64,000 nt of DNA from Paenibacillus woosongensis (GTDB lineage: Bacteria > Bacillota > Bacilli > Paenibacillales > Paenibacillaceae): the NCBI RefSeq assembly GCF_009725165.1, contig NZ_WNZW01000002.1, positions 1-64,000 on the forward strand. Direction: 5' to 3'. Positions 27,005 to 35,184 of this stretch are shown in pieces. Below the pieces are notes generated by a model. The model was not told where the DNA came from, did no database searches, and saw only the letters and a program-made list of their open reading frames with translations. Made by a program: the position numbers and the translations under genes. Position 1 is the stretch's first letter, and every line of letters starts with the position of its first letter.

Positions 27005-27749
27005 GCGTATCCCCTCCGAGCAGCGATAGCATATCGATAATTTTCTGAAAAAAAACCTGCCGGCTGCTGCCCCGGTAAATTTCGTTATAGAACTTCCCGT
27101 CCTTGATGAATATAACCCGGTGGCAGTAGCTCGCAGCTACGGCATCATGCGTAACCATAAATATCGTCGCCTGCTCCTTCTCATTCAAGGCGGTAAATGC
27201 CTCCATCACTTCGCGGGAGGATTTCGAATCCAGATTCCCTGTCGGCTCGTCAGCCAGGATCAAGGAAGGGCGGTGAATCATCGCCCGGGCGATCGCTGTT
27301 TTCTGCATCTCTCCGCCGGATACCTCGAATGCATATTTCTTTAACAGTCCGCCGATCCCTAGTCTTTGCGCGATGGCTGCGGCCCTGCTCTCCATTTCCC
27401 GTACTGGCGTGCCATCCAGCGTCAATGGAAGCACAATGTTCTCTTCGATCGTCAAGGTGTCCAGCAAATTGAACTGCTGAAAAATGAAGCCCAGCTTACG
27501 GCGGCGGAACAATGCAGTATCTTCCTCGCTCATCTGATGCGGCTCTCTTCCTTCGATCAGCACGCTTCCTGACGTTGGTTCATCGATCGTGGCCATGACA
27601 TTCAGAAGCGTCGTCTTGCCGCTGCCGGACGGCCCCATCACGCCGACGAACTCCCCGCGTTCCATTCGGAAAGTAACACCCTTAAGCGCTGGCGTGGGAA
27701 CTTTGCCTTCGTATATTTTTGATAAAGCACGCACTTCTAGAACCGACAT
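26979..27749 (-). CDS. BceA-type ABC transporter ATP-binding protein
   Basis: The ATPase of the peptide-detoxification transporter (256 residues). Motifs: Walker A GPSGSGKTT, Q-loop FIFQQFNLL, signature VSGGEMQKTAIARA (a Bce-like variant with EMQK), Walker B LILADEPTGNLD, and H-loop VTHD. AGGAG precedes the ATG by 10 nt. The last 26 nt overlap the start of the permease, as is usual in bce operons. It is preceded on the same strand by a sensor kinase and response regulator, so the four genes form a BceRSAB-like module. Confidence 0.93.
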   Translation of the reverse strand: MSVLEVRALSKIYEGKVPTPALKGVTFRMERGEFVGVMGPSGSGKTTLLNVMATIDEPTSGSVLIEGREPHQMSEEDTALFRRRKLGFIFQQFNLLDTLTIEENIVLPLTLDGTPVREMESRAAAIAQRLGIGGLLKKYAFEVSGGEMQKTAIARAMIHRPSLILADEPTGNLDSKSSREVMEAFTALNEKEQATIFMVTHDAVAASYCHRVIFIKDGKFYNEIYRGSSRQVFFQKIIDMLSLLGGDTHDLSTFRL

Positions 27750-27875
27750 AGCTCAATATCTCCTATCTGACAGGGATGATCATAGTATAAGTTCTTCCGC
27801 CTTCACGAAGCCACATCTTAATCTTACACTTCCCTTACAACACTGTAAGCTTGTGCTTATGAGACGAATCCAAGG

Positions 27876-28847
27876 CTAGAATATTATTCGGACAAGAGTA
27901 CCCCGCCTCTCATCCGACTCTATTTCAAGCTCATGGCCCAGTTTACGGCAGATTTCGTTGGCCAAATACATACCCATCCCCGTCGATTCCTGAAACCTGC
28001 GGCCATTCTCTCCCGTGAAATAAGCGTCGAATACGCGCGGCAGGTCACTCTCCGGAATACCGATTCCTTCATCCTCGATTTCCAGCATGGTTCGCCCGTT
28101 CTTTGCGTAAGCACGGAAATACAGACTGCCGTTCTCCTTTAACGTATAACGGACGGCATTCGTGATCAGCTGGGTCAACACAAAGGTCAGCCATTTCTCG
28201 TCGGACACGACGGACAGCTGCGGTTCCATTTCTATGACCGGAAATACCCTTCCGCGAATGAACAAGCGTTTTTGTGCCGTAATCAACGAACGGACTAATT
28301 TCTCCAATCCAAGAGTCTCCACATAAATATCATGCTCGAATTGATCAAGACGGGCGGTATAAAGCACCATATCTAGCCCTTTTCTCAGCTTGTCCAGTTC
28401 ATCAGCGATCGCCACCGATCGTAAATCGCTCTCCTGCTGCACCATCAAATGAACGACAGAAATTGGCGTCTTCATCTGGTGCACCCACTGGTTGATGAAA
28501 CGGATATGACCTTCGATCTTCTCCGTCTGCCCGCTCACCTCGGAGATATAATGCCGATATTGCGATTTCAACAGGCGATGCAAGCCCTCGGATAACGGCG
28601 ATGACGGCTTCACATCGGTGAAATCCCCGATCGATTCGGCCGGTTCCTGCAAGCGGCGGTAGAAGGAACGATGCGTCAAATAGCGGAACACTAAATATCC
28701 GGCCAGGAGGCAGCTGCTCAGCAGCACCGCATACATGCTGACCGCAGCATTACGATGGCCGTCCAGCCAATAAACAAAGGTAATGACCGCAAGTTGAATA
28801 AAGTAAATGACAACGACGGGCCGCTGCTCCCGCAAAAACAGCCTCAT
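27876..28847 (-). CDS. Intramembrane-sensing histidine kinase, BceS-type
   Basis: A 323-residue kinase with two N-terminal membrane helices (about 10-30 and 36-57) and almost no extracellular loop, the hallmark of Bce-type kinases that sense through their partner transporter. The H-box is HQMKTPISVVH (phospho-His), with N-box QLITNAVRYT and G-boxes EDEGIGIPESD and STGMGMYLAN. It starts inside the stop of the response regulator (ATGA). If the permease is really broken, this kinase would lose its usual sensor partner. Confidence 0.93.
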   Translation of the reverse strand: MRLFLREQRPVVVIYFIQLAVITFVYWLDGHRNAAVSMYAVLLSSCLLAGYLVFRYLTHRSFYRRLQEPAESIGDFTDVKPSSPLSEGLHRLLKSQYRHYISEVSGQTEKIEGHIRFINQWVHQMKTPISVVHLMVQQESDLRSVAIADELDKLRKGLDMVLYTARLDQFEHDIYVETLGLEKLVRSLITAQKRLFIRGRVFPVIEMEPQLSVVSDEKWLTFVLTQLITNAVRYTLKENGSLYFRAYAKNGRTMLEIEDEGIGIPESDLPRVFDAYFTGENGRRFQESTGMGMYLANEICRKLGHELEIESDERRGTLVRIIF

Positions 28848-29545
28848 GGCGTGTTCTCCCAGCTGGGAACGAGCCGGTAGCCCAGCCCCCGCACGGTCTG
28901 AAGCGCATCCTCGATGCCTAGCGCGGACAGCTTCTTGCGAACCCGAGTTACATATACATTTAGCGTGTTGTTATCGACGAAAATTTGTTCATCCCAAATT
29001 TTCTCCAACAAACGGTCTCTGCTGACCACCTGCTCTGCTTTTGTCATCAGCTCATCCAATATTTTCATTTCCGTATGGCTCAGCTCGATCCTCATCTCAT
29101 GAAGGAACAAACACAACCGTTCCCGATCCAAGCGAAGACCGTGCACCTCTACCGGGCGGCCTTCTGCTTGCGCCGCATATGTTCCATAAGCTCGGCGAAG
29201 ATGGCTATTAATTTTGGCCAGTACGATATCATAATCGAACGGTTTTGTTATATAATCATCCGCTCCGTTATCAAGCCCCATCACCTGATCCATTTTGCCG
29301 TCGCGGGCAGACAGAAAAATGATCGGACAGGTCGACAAGCTGCGGATTTGGCGGCACCAATAATATCCGTCATACTTTGGCAAATTGACGTCCAGCAGTA
29401 CGAGATGGGGAGCAAACTCCCTAAACTGCGTAAATATGCTCTCGAAATCAGTTACAGCAAAAGTCTCATAATCAAACTTATGCAAATATTCCTCCAGAAG
29501 CTTGACCAGCCCCTGATCATCCTCGACAATGAAAATTTTGAACAT
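28844..29545 (-). CDS. OmpR-family response regulator, BceR-type
   Basis: A 233-residue regulator: receiver domain (about 1-115; acidic pocket EDD, phospho-Asp in LLDVNLPKYDG, Lys in ITKPFDYD) and a winged-helix DNA-binding domain ending in TVRGLGYRLVPSW. ATG at 29545 lies 7 nt after AGGAG; the adjacent upstream ATG at 29548 is also possible. It is the first gene of the bce-like operon. Its targets are likely the downstream transporter genes. Confidence 0.93.
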   Translation of the reverse strand: MFKIFIVEDDQGLVKLLEEYLHKFDYETFAVTDFESIFTQFREFAPHLVLLDVNLPKYDGYYWCRQIRSLSTCPIIFLSARDGKMDQVMGLDNGADDYITKPFDYDIVLAKINSHLRRAYGTYAAQAEGRPVEVHGLRLDRERLCLFLHEMRIELSHTEMKILDELMTKAEQVVSRDRLLEKIWDEQIFVDNNTLNVYVTRVRKKLSALGIEDALQTVRGLGYRLVPSWENTP

Positions 29546-29633
29546 CATCGTTCTCCTTTTTACTACCACGATCTAAAAGTGGCCTGTGGTTCTTAGCCTC
29601 TTCTATCTTAGCAAAGAAACGCCCCTATATGCG

Positions 29634-29664
29634 AAAAAGAAGCCCTGCTGAACTGCAGAGCTTC
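29634..29664 (-). terminator. Terminator after the TM2-like membrane protein
   Basis: GAAGCTCTGC pairs with GCAGGGCTTC (one wobble) around a 6-nt loop, followed by TTTTTCGC on the minus strand. Confidence 0.85.
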
Positions 29665-29673
29665 TACTCATTT

Positions 29674-30759
29674 TCAATATTCCTCATGCCGCTTGTCTTT
29701 GTGCCTTGTCCTGGACAGGAGTTTGACTCCGCCTCCGATAAGCACAAGCGAAACAATAAGCGGCCGCAAATAGCTTGTAATAAACTGGTTAATCCGGAAT
29801 TCCGGGAGGAATCGGTCGAATAACGGAATCACAAGGCTCATCGTTACATAGTAGATGCCAAGCAGCAGCAGAATCAAACCCAACCAATTCTGGTTATCGC
29901 CTTTCCAATCCAAGAGCGGACGATCCTCAAGCTGCAGAACCCGGTCATATCGGCTTGCTGCCTGTAATCCGTCAAAGAAGCTGTAGAACCAGATGACCGG
30001 AACAATAAATAGAAACAAGGACAACCGCAGAACATCGATAATATAGAAGCTGCCCAGGAACAAAACCATCAGCTGCAGACCGCGCTTCTGCATCCCGAGG
30101 TACATTTGGCCAGCCCCGGGAAAAGCAGACAGCAGCGTCGCCAGCACCTTACTGCGTTTTCCTTCCACCCGGCCCGATTCCCATTCGTCAAACAGCGTTC
30201 GATCGACTAGCAGTTCTCCTGCCTGTTTGCGGTGAACCAGCTGCACAGCGTCGAACATGCAGTACAGCCAAATAATCGGCAACAGGCCGAGGAATAGCAG
30301 AAACACGGTTTGATGCGTCAACCCGGTGACAACAAACATAATCGTGATTAAGCCGAAGAAGCTGATTAGAAAGGACAGACCCCGCTGCATTAAACCGAGC
30401 TGAAAATGACCCAGCCCGGGCACGAACGACAGTAAAATCGTATAGAAACGCTCTGCATCAGCTTCGCCTTTGCGCGGCGTCTCGTACGGATAGGCGGACA
30501 TATCCGCCTCGGGGGCACGCAGCAGAGTGATGATCAAATCCAGCATGCAGATGCACCAAAGCGCAAATGCACAGATAGCGGCGGCAAGCATAAATTCCCC
30601 TTCATTGCTGGCAACGGCAGCAAGGAAGCCAAGCAGCAATCCCCCGAAGAAAAACAGTGGATATAAGACCCCCCTTATCCTGCGTCCCCAATACAAGTGG
30701 CCTAGGCCGGGAATGCAATTTAGAACGAATGCCAGCATTTTATTTCGATAACGAGGCAA
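29674..30759 (-). CDS. Polytopic membrane protein with three TM2-like repeats
   Basis: A 361-residue membrane protein of unknown function. Three internal copies of a TM2-like unit are visible: PGLGHLYWGRRIRGVLYP (about 17), PGLGHFQLGLMQRGLSFL (about 113) and PGAGQMYLGMQKRGLQLM (about 224). Each has the pattern P-G-x-G-x-x-x-x-G-x-x-x-R-G before a hydrophobic pair and an acidic D after it (MLDLI, MFDAV, FFDGL). Two further hydrophobic segments lie at the C-terminus. The start is TTG at 30759, 6 nt after GGAAGGG. It lies 28 nt after the anti-sigma gene and is likely in the same operon as the ECF sigma factor. Confidence 0.8.
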   Translation of the reverse strand: MPRYRNKMLAFVLNCIPGLGHLYWGRRIRGVLYPLFFFGGLLLGFLAAVASNEGEFMLAAAICAFALWCICMLDLIITLLRAPEADMSAYPYETPRKGEADAERFYTILLSFVPGLGHFQLGLMQRGLSFLISFFGLITIMFVVTGLTHQTVFLLFLGLLPIIWLYCMFDAVQLVHRKQAGELLVDRTLFDEWESGRVEGKRSKVLATLLSAFPGAGQMYLGMQKRGLQLMVLFLGSFYIIDVLRLSLFLFIVPVIWFYSFFDGLQAASRYDRVLQLEDRPLLDWKGDNQNWLGLILLLLGIYYVTMSLVIPLFDRFLPEFRINQFITSYLRPLIVSLVLIGGGVKLLSRTRHKDKRHEEY

Positions 30760-30787
30760 TAGAATCCCTTCCTTTCATGTAATTTAT

Positions 30788-31264
30788 TTAAGGTTTCAAA
30801 TGATCAATCCAGCCTGCGGTTCTGTCCATAATTTGCTTGCTTACGGACGGCTTGGTTGAAGGAGGCAGGATATGCTCGGTCCCGGAGCTCAGGTGATCAA
30901 ACGCACCCAGCGATAACAGGAATAAAGTAATCGACGCCGCAATGACGTAATTAAACAGCGGGTGCTCCCTTAAGCCTTTTTTCCGGATTAACGGCTCCGC
31001 TGATTCTCTCACTGGCTGCGCGTCCCCATGGATAGAAGTCTTGCGCATCACCGCTTCGATGAATGCTTCCTCCTGCTGCAAGCCGGGCAGTTCCTGTTCA
31101 TGTTCAGCTAACGCAGCCATATAAGCTGCCAGAGCTTCGTCGTCATGCAGCAGCAATACTTCGGCCTGCCGTGCCTGCTGCTCACATAGTTCTCCTCGGA
31201 TGTATTTATCCCAGCAGATTTCCCTGCTCTGCTCATTTCTAATGTCCTGCCCCTGGTCATTCAT
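30788..31264 (-). CDS. Probable anti-sigma factor (membrane-anchored)
   Basis: A 158-residue protein encoded directly after an ECF sigma gene and overlapping its stop (ATGA). The N-terminal about 100 residues are cytoplasmic and acidic, beginning CWDKYIRGEL; one membrane helix lies at about 107-123 (FNYVIAASITLFLLSLGAF), followed by a short outer tail. The HxxxCxxC zinc motif of many anti-sigma factors is absent. Its place, overlap and topology support the anti-sigma role; similarity alone would not. Confidence 0.72.
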   Translation of the reverse strand: MNDQGQDIRNEQSREICWDKYIRGELCEQQARQAEVLLLHDDEALAAYMAALAEHEQELPGLQQEEAFIEAVMRKTSIHGDAQPVRESAEPLIRKKGLREHPLFNYVIAASITLFLLSLGAFDHLSSGTEHILPPSTKPSVSKQIMDRTAGWIDHLKP

Positions 31265-31809
31265 CGCCACTCCTCCTCCTTCCAATGCTCGCGAATCCAT
31301 GATCTTGCCCGGTATAATCTCGATTCTACCGATTTCACCGCAATAGACTGCTCCGCTGCGATAACATCGTAGCTCTTGCCCTCTAAATAAAACGCCGTAA
31401 TGATATCCCGATGCCCCGGCGGAAGCGTCAAAATACGGGTTCGCAGCTGCGCTTTGCGTTCCTCATCCATCATTTGCTGCAGCACATCGTCTTCCTGGGC
31501 TGGTGCGATATGTAACACTTCCGCAGGATCCCACTGCTCCTCTCTGCGGCGATCCCGTTTCCGCTTTAAATCGATTGATTTATGAATCGCAATACGTGTC
31601 AACCAGGTTTTGAAGCCTTCAAACCGGTATCCGGGGAGAGATTTGTATACTTGTAAAAATATTTCCTGTGCGGCGTCCTCGGCTTCCTTATGATCATGAA
31701 GCACGGAATAAGCGACCCGGAACACATATGGCCCATATTGGCTGACCAATTCACGGAATGCTCCGCGATCGCCCCGCTGTATTTTTAGAATAAGCTGCTT
31801 TTCCTCAAT
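31261..31809 (-). CDS. ECF sigma factor with an apparent ATT start codon
   Basis: An extracytoplasmic-function sigma factor (182 residues). Region 2 is DHKEAEDAAQEIFLQVYKSL and TWLTRIAIHKSIDLKRKR; region 4 is LPPGHRDIITAFYLEGKSYDVIA and SVESRLYRAR. The first standard start in frame is TTG at 31749, which would cut the start of region 2. Twenty codons upstream, ATT at 31809 lies 8 nt after AGGAGG and gives xEEKQLILKIQRGDRGAFRELV, the normal family N-terminus. The frame has no ATG, GTG or TTG between there and the upstream stop. The anti-sigma gene overlaps its end. Confidence 0.88.
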   Translation of the reverse strand: MEEKQLILKIQRGDRGAFRELVSQYGPYVFRVAYSVLHDHKEAEDAAQEIFLQVYKSLPGYRFEGFKTWLTRIAIHKSIDLKRKRDRRREEQWDPAEVLHIAPAQEDDVLQQMMDEERKAQLRTRILTLPPGHRDIITAFYLEGKSYDVIAAEQSIAVKSVESRLYRARSWIREHWKEEEWR

Positions 31810-31905
31810 GACTCTCCCCTCCTTCCCATCTATATAGACGAAGCAGCCTGGTGCCGCCCCTGCAAATTATTTGAAAAAACTTATAATTTCTTTATATCAT
31901 AACAA

Positions 31906-31937
31906 AGACGCTGGCGATTCCGTGATCGCTAGCGTCT
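31906..31937 (-). terminator. Terminator after the RimK-like gene
   Basis: AGACGCTAGCGAT and ATCGCCAGCGTCT pair (one wobble) around a 6-nt loop, then TTTGTT on the minus strand. It separates the ligase gene from the downstream sigma gene. Confidence 0.75.
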
Positions 31938-31987
31938 CTACCTCCCAGGCTAATCTCTCATATCTCTTCATTTGCGGTTGTAGCGAT

Positions 31988-32896
31988 TCAGTCATACCGA
32001 TGGATACGAACCCGAAGGAAATTATAGATTTCCTCCGGGATATTCACATTACAGCACGATTCGAGACCCTCGAAGCCTGGCGAAGAGTTGGCCTCGCATA
32101 TTTTATAATGGTCGCCATCGAAAAGCAGGTCGATCCCTGCGATATCCAAATTAAGAATCCGTGAAGTTTCCAGCGCAAGCCATTCGATTTCCGGCGTAAT
32201 TTCATAGGGCTCCACCAAGCCGCCCCGCGAGAAATTGGCCTTGAAGCTATCGCTTCCAGAATAGCGCTTCATGGCAGCCACTGCTCGTCCGCCGATCGTA
32301 ATTACCCGCAAGTCTATGCCCCGGCTCGTTTCGACGAACTCCTGCAGGATCATCGTGGCATCTTCTTTATAAGCACTAATCATTTCAATTAAATCAATAA
32401 ATTTGTTGCGACTTTCGGCCAGGAACACGCCGCAGCCCTGGGAGCCCGCAATCGTCTTCACCACGACGGGAAAACCCAGATGCTTGTCCACCAGATCTAC
32501 ATCAACCTTCGAGCGAATCAGCATCGTTTTGGGAACGGGCAGATTATGCTCCGCCAAAATTTGCAAGGTATACATTTTATCCTTTACCGTCTCAATGCTC
32601 TGGGACGAGTTGAACGTCTTAACGCCCAACCGCTCCAGATGCCGGATTAATGCCAGACCAAAATAATTCGTCCCGGCCCCCATACGCGGCAGGACGAAAT
32701 CCGGCAGCTGCAGTACTTCGCCGTCGACCATAACGCTCTTGCGGTCATCCCGGGTAACGATCAATTCGAACTGCTCCGGTGAAAAAACGCGGACGTCCAT
32801 ACGGTGTCTTTCCGCCTCTTCCAGCAATCGTTTCAGTTCGAATGTTTCGGGTCTTACTTCGTTGGTAGCGCTCTTGTAAATGATCCAGCCTTTCAT
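31988..32896 (-). CDS. RimK-type ATP-grasp ligase
   Basis: An ATP-grasp enzyme (302 residues) of the RimK group, which adds amino acids such as glutamate to a carboxylate on a protein, peptide or cofactor. The ATP-grasp core runs from about 105: VKDKMYTLQILAEHNLPVPKT, then GFPVVVKTIAGSQGCGVFL (Gly-rich loop), and the Mg site DLLFDGDHYKICEANSSPGF. ATG at 32896 follows GGAGGAGAATGTC; the frame runs further up without a signal. It stands alone between terminators. The substrate cannot be read from sequence. Confidence 0.85.
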   Translation of the reverse strand: MKGWIIYKSATNEVRPETFELKRLLEEAERHRMDVRVFSPEQFELIVTRDDRKSVMVDGEVLQLPDFVLPRMGAGTNYFGLALIRHLERLGVKTFNSSQSIETVKDKMYTLQILAEHNLPVPKTMLIRSKVDVDLVDKHLGFPVVVKTIAGSQGCGVFLAESRNKFIDLIEMISAYKEDATMILQEFVETSRGIDLRVITIGGRAVAAMKRYSGSDSFKANFSRGGLVEPYEITPEIEWLALETSRILNLDIAGIDLLFDGDHYKICEANSSPGFEGLESCCNVNIPEEIYNFLRVRIHRYD

Positions 32897-32990
32897 GACA
32901 TTCTCCTCCCGATCTAATGAATGCACAAACTGGTCTATAGTCAAGATGTCCTAGCACTGCATACCAAACATAACATATTTCGGCCCTACT

Positions 32991-33068
32991 AAAAAAGAGG
33001 AAACCTCTCCTTGGAGAGATTTGGAATTGCTAGGGTTACTAGCACCAAACTCTCCAAGGAGAGGTTCC
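32991..33068 (-). terminator. Very long hairpin terminator after dnaD
   Basis: Arms of about 32 bases pair almost fully: GGAACCTCTCCTTGGAGAG with CTCTCCAAGGAGAGGTTTCC, then TTTGG/CCAAA and TGCTAG/CTAGCA, with a 5-nt loop. TTTTTT follows on the minus strand. The outer part CCTCTCCTTGGAGAGG is itself palindromic, so each arm can fold alone. Confidence 0.88.
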
Positions 33069-33090
33069 ATTTCTTGTAACACAAATTAGA

Positions 33091-33783
33091 TTATCGCCCC
33101 AAGCTCCGGAATTTCTGAGCATATGCCTTGGCATCCTCAACCGTGTGGACGCGGTTACGATTCCACTCCAGCAATATCCGGTCGATATAGCGAAAGTGCA
33201 CTTTGCCGGCGAAGACGGCTTCCTTCAATGCCAGCAAAATAAGTTCCTCGGGGTAACCATCCTGATCCACCCAGCTTGAAATCGTCTCGCATTCCATCGG
33301 CGATAGGGGTCTTGCGAACTCTTTTTCGAATATAACGAATAGGTTCCGTTCGTTCGCCTCCGGTTTGGCTGCTTCCGGCTCACGCTGATGGCTCTGCTGC
33401 CGCAGCGCGGCCCGTTCTTCAGCCAAGCACTGCGCCAGGCGTTCATACATCCCAGCCAAATTGTAACTCTCAAACTGGATGCCTGTGCGTTCGTCCCATT
33501 CCATATCGATGGAGATCCATTCATTCTTCATCAGCCGCTGAATGACGGAGGAGACCTCCCCAGGCGCTTTTCCCATCCGCTGCTCCAGCTGCTCCATCGA
33601 AGGAAAATCATTATGCTCCAGCTGCTTGTATGTAACTAGCTGCAGCAGAAGCATGACTTCCGTATCACTTAAACCGAGTTTTCGGTAATGTGTCAGCAGA
33701 GAGGAGGGTACATGCACAACACCTGCTTCCATACCGAATGCGACTCCTTTTGCCCACACCTTCCAACCATCGGTCAATGCCAT
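33091..33783 (-). CDS. dnaD: DNA replication initiation/primosome protein DnaD
   Basis: Helps load the replicative helicase at origins and restart sites. The N-terminal winged-helix oligomerisation domain (about 15-105: LLTHYRKLGLSDTEVMLLLQL, MEQLEQRMGKAPGEV) is joined by an Ala/Glu/Gln linker to the C-terminal DnaD_N/DnaB2-type domain (about 150-220) with YIDRILLEWNRNRV. The length of 230 residues matches the family. It follows asnS on the same strand, as in B. subtilis. Confidence 0.94.
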   Translation of the reverse strand: MALTDGWKVWAKGVAFGMEAGVVHVPSSLLTHYRKLGLSDTEVMLLLQLVTYKQLEHNDFPSMEQLEQRMGKAPGEVSSVIQRLMKNEWISIDMEWDERTGIQFESYNLAGMYERLAQCLAEERAALRQQSHQREPEAAKPEANERNLFVIFEKEFARPLSPMECETISSWVDQDGYPEELILLALKEAVFAGKVHFRYIDRILLEWNRNRVHTVEDAKAYAQKFRSLGR

Positions 33784-33859
33784 ACGTCCTCACCTTTCTC
33801 ATCCTTACGAACCCGTACTTGTATTGTATAACGCAGATGACGTCCGGGCTACTGTCCTT

Positions 33860-35155
33860 TTACGGATAAAGGCGATACAGCATCCGCGGGAACGGAATCG
33901 TCTCACGGACATGATCCAGTCCGCAAATCCAGGCGACCGTCCGCTCGAGACCAAGCCCGAAGCCGGAATGCGGTACTGAGCCGTATTTGCGCAGATCCAG
34001 GTACCATTGGTAAGCTTCCGGCGACAGCTCGTGTTCCTGAAAGCGGGCCTCCATTAATTCCGGATCGTCGATCCGCTGCGAACCGCCGATAATCTCTCCG
34101 TAGCCTTCCGGAGCAATCATATCCGCGCAGAGTACAACCTCCGGACGGTTAGGATCAGGCTTCATGTAGAATGCCTTAATGCCGGCAGGATAATGCGTGA
34201 TGAATACCGGCTTGTCGTACTGCTCGGCAATCGCTGTCTCATGCGGCGCACCGAAATCCTCGCCCCAAGGAAGGTCAAAGCCTTTCCCATGAAGAAACTC
34301 GATAGCTTCGTCATAAGTAATCCGCGGGAACGGGGCTTGAATGCTCTCCAGCTTGGATATGTCGCGGCCAATCGTCTCCAGCTCAGTCCGGCAGTTCTTC
34401 AGGACGGATTGAACGACGTGCGTAATAAACTGCTCCTGAACAACCAGGCTTTCTTCATGTTCGGTAAAAGCCATCTCCGGCTCAATCATCCAGAACTCGA
34501 TCAAGTGACGGCGGGTCTTGGATTTCTCCGCCCGGAATGTCGGGCCGAAGGAATACACCTTTCCAAGCGCCATCGCCGCCGCTTCCATATAAAGCTGCCC
34601 GCTCTGCGTCAGGTAAGCATCCTCGTCGAAATATTTCGTATGGAACAGATTGGTCGTGCCCTCCGCGGAAGTTGGCGTCAAAATCGGCGGGTCGACGAGT
34701 GTAAAATGATTCTGATCAAAGAACTGCTGGATCGCTCTGATGATTTCCGCGCGAATAACCATGATCGCCCGCTGCTTCGAGGAACGCAGCCATAAATGGC
34801 GATGATCCATCAGGAAATCAACGCCGTGCTCCTTCGGTGTAATCGGATAGTTTTCCGTCAGATGGATGACTTTGATTTCCGTCACCGTCATTTCATATCC
34901 CGATTGGCTGCGCGGCTCCTCACGGATGAGACCTGTCACATACAGCGAGGATTCCTGGGTCAAGCTTTTTGCCGCATCCCACGTCTCCTCGGATACTTCG
35001 CTTTTGACGACGACAGCCTGAATGTAGCCTGTGCCGTCACGGAGCTGAAGGAACTGTATTTTACCGCTTGAGCGTTTGTTGTTTAACCAGCTGCCGATGA
35101 CCACTGTCTCGCCGACATGCTCGTTAACCTGACGAATCACCGTTTTGTTCGCCAT
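33860..35155 (-). CDS. asnS: Asparaginyl-tRNA synthetase
   Basis: Class IIb synthetase (431 residues) that charges tRNA-Asn. The N-terminal OB-fold anticodon domain (about 1-110) is followed by the catalytic core: motif 2 [21 protein letters not shown] and motif 3 [15 protein letters not shown]. The Asn-type rather than Asp-type signature fits gene order (asnS-dnaD). AGAGGAG lies 10 nt upstream of the ATG. It follows ackA by 29 nt and no T-box is present in that short gap. Confidence 0.96.
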   Translation of the reverse strand: MANKTVIRQVNEHVGETVVIGSWLNNKRSSGKIQFLQLRDGTGYIQAVVVKSEVSEETWDAAKSLTQESSLYVTGLIREEPRSQSGYEMTVTEIKVIHLTENYPITPKEHGVDFLMDHRHLWLRSSKQRAIMVIRAEIIRAIQQFFDQNHFTLVDPPILTPTSAEGTTNLFHTKYFDEDAYLTQSGQLYMEAAAMALGKVYSFGPTFRAEKSKTRRHLIEFWMIEPEMAFTEHEESLVVQEQFITHVVQSVLKNCRTELETIGRDISKLESIQAPFPRITYDEAIEFLHGKGFDLPWGEDFGAPHETAIAEQYDKPVFITHYPAGIKAFYMKPDPNRPEVVLCADMIAPEGYGEIIGGSQRIDDPELMEARFQEHELSPEAYQWYLDLRKYGSVPHSGFGLGLERTVAWICGLDHVRETIPFPRMLYRLYP

Positions 35156-35184
35156 TTATGAACATCTCCTCTAACTAAGCTGAT

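Noticed and set aside
31871..32164. A 97-codon plus-strand frame beside the sigma gene
   Set aside because: It covers a terminator hairpin and the 3' end of the RimK-like gene on the other strand, with no ribosome site.
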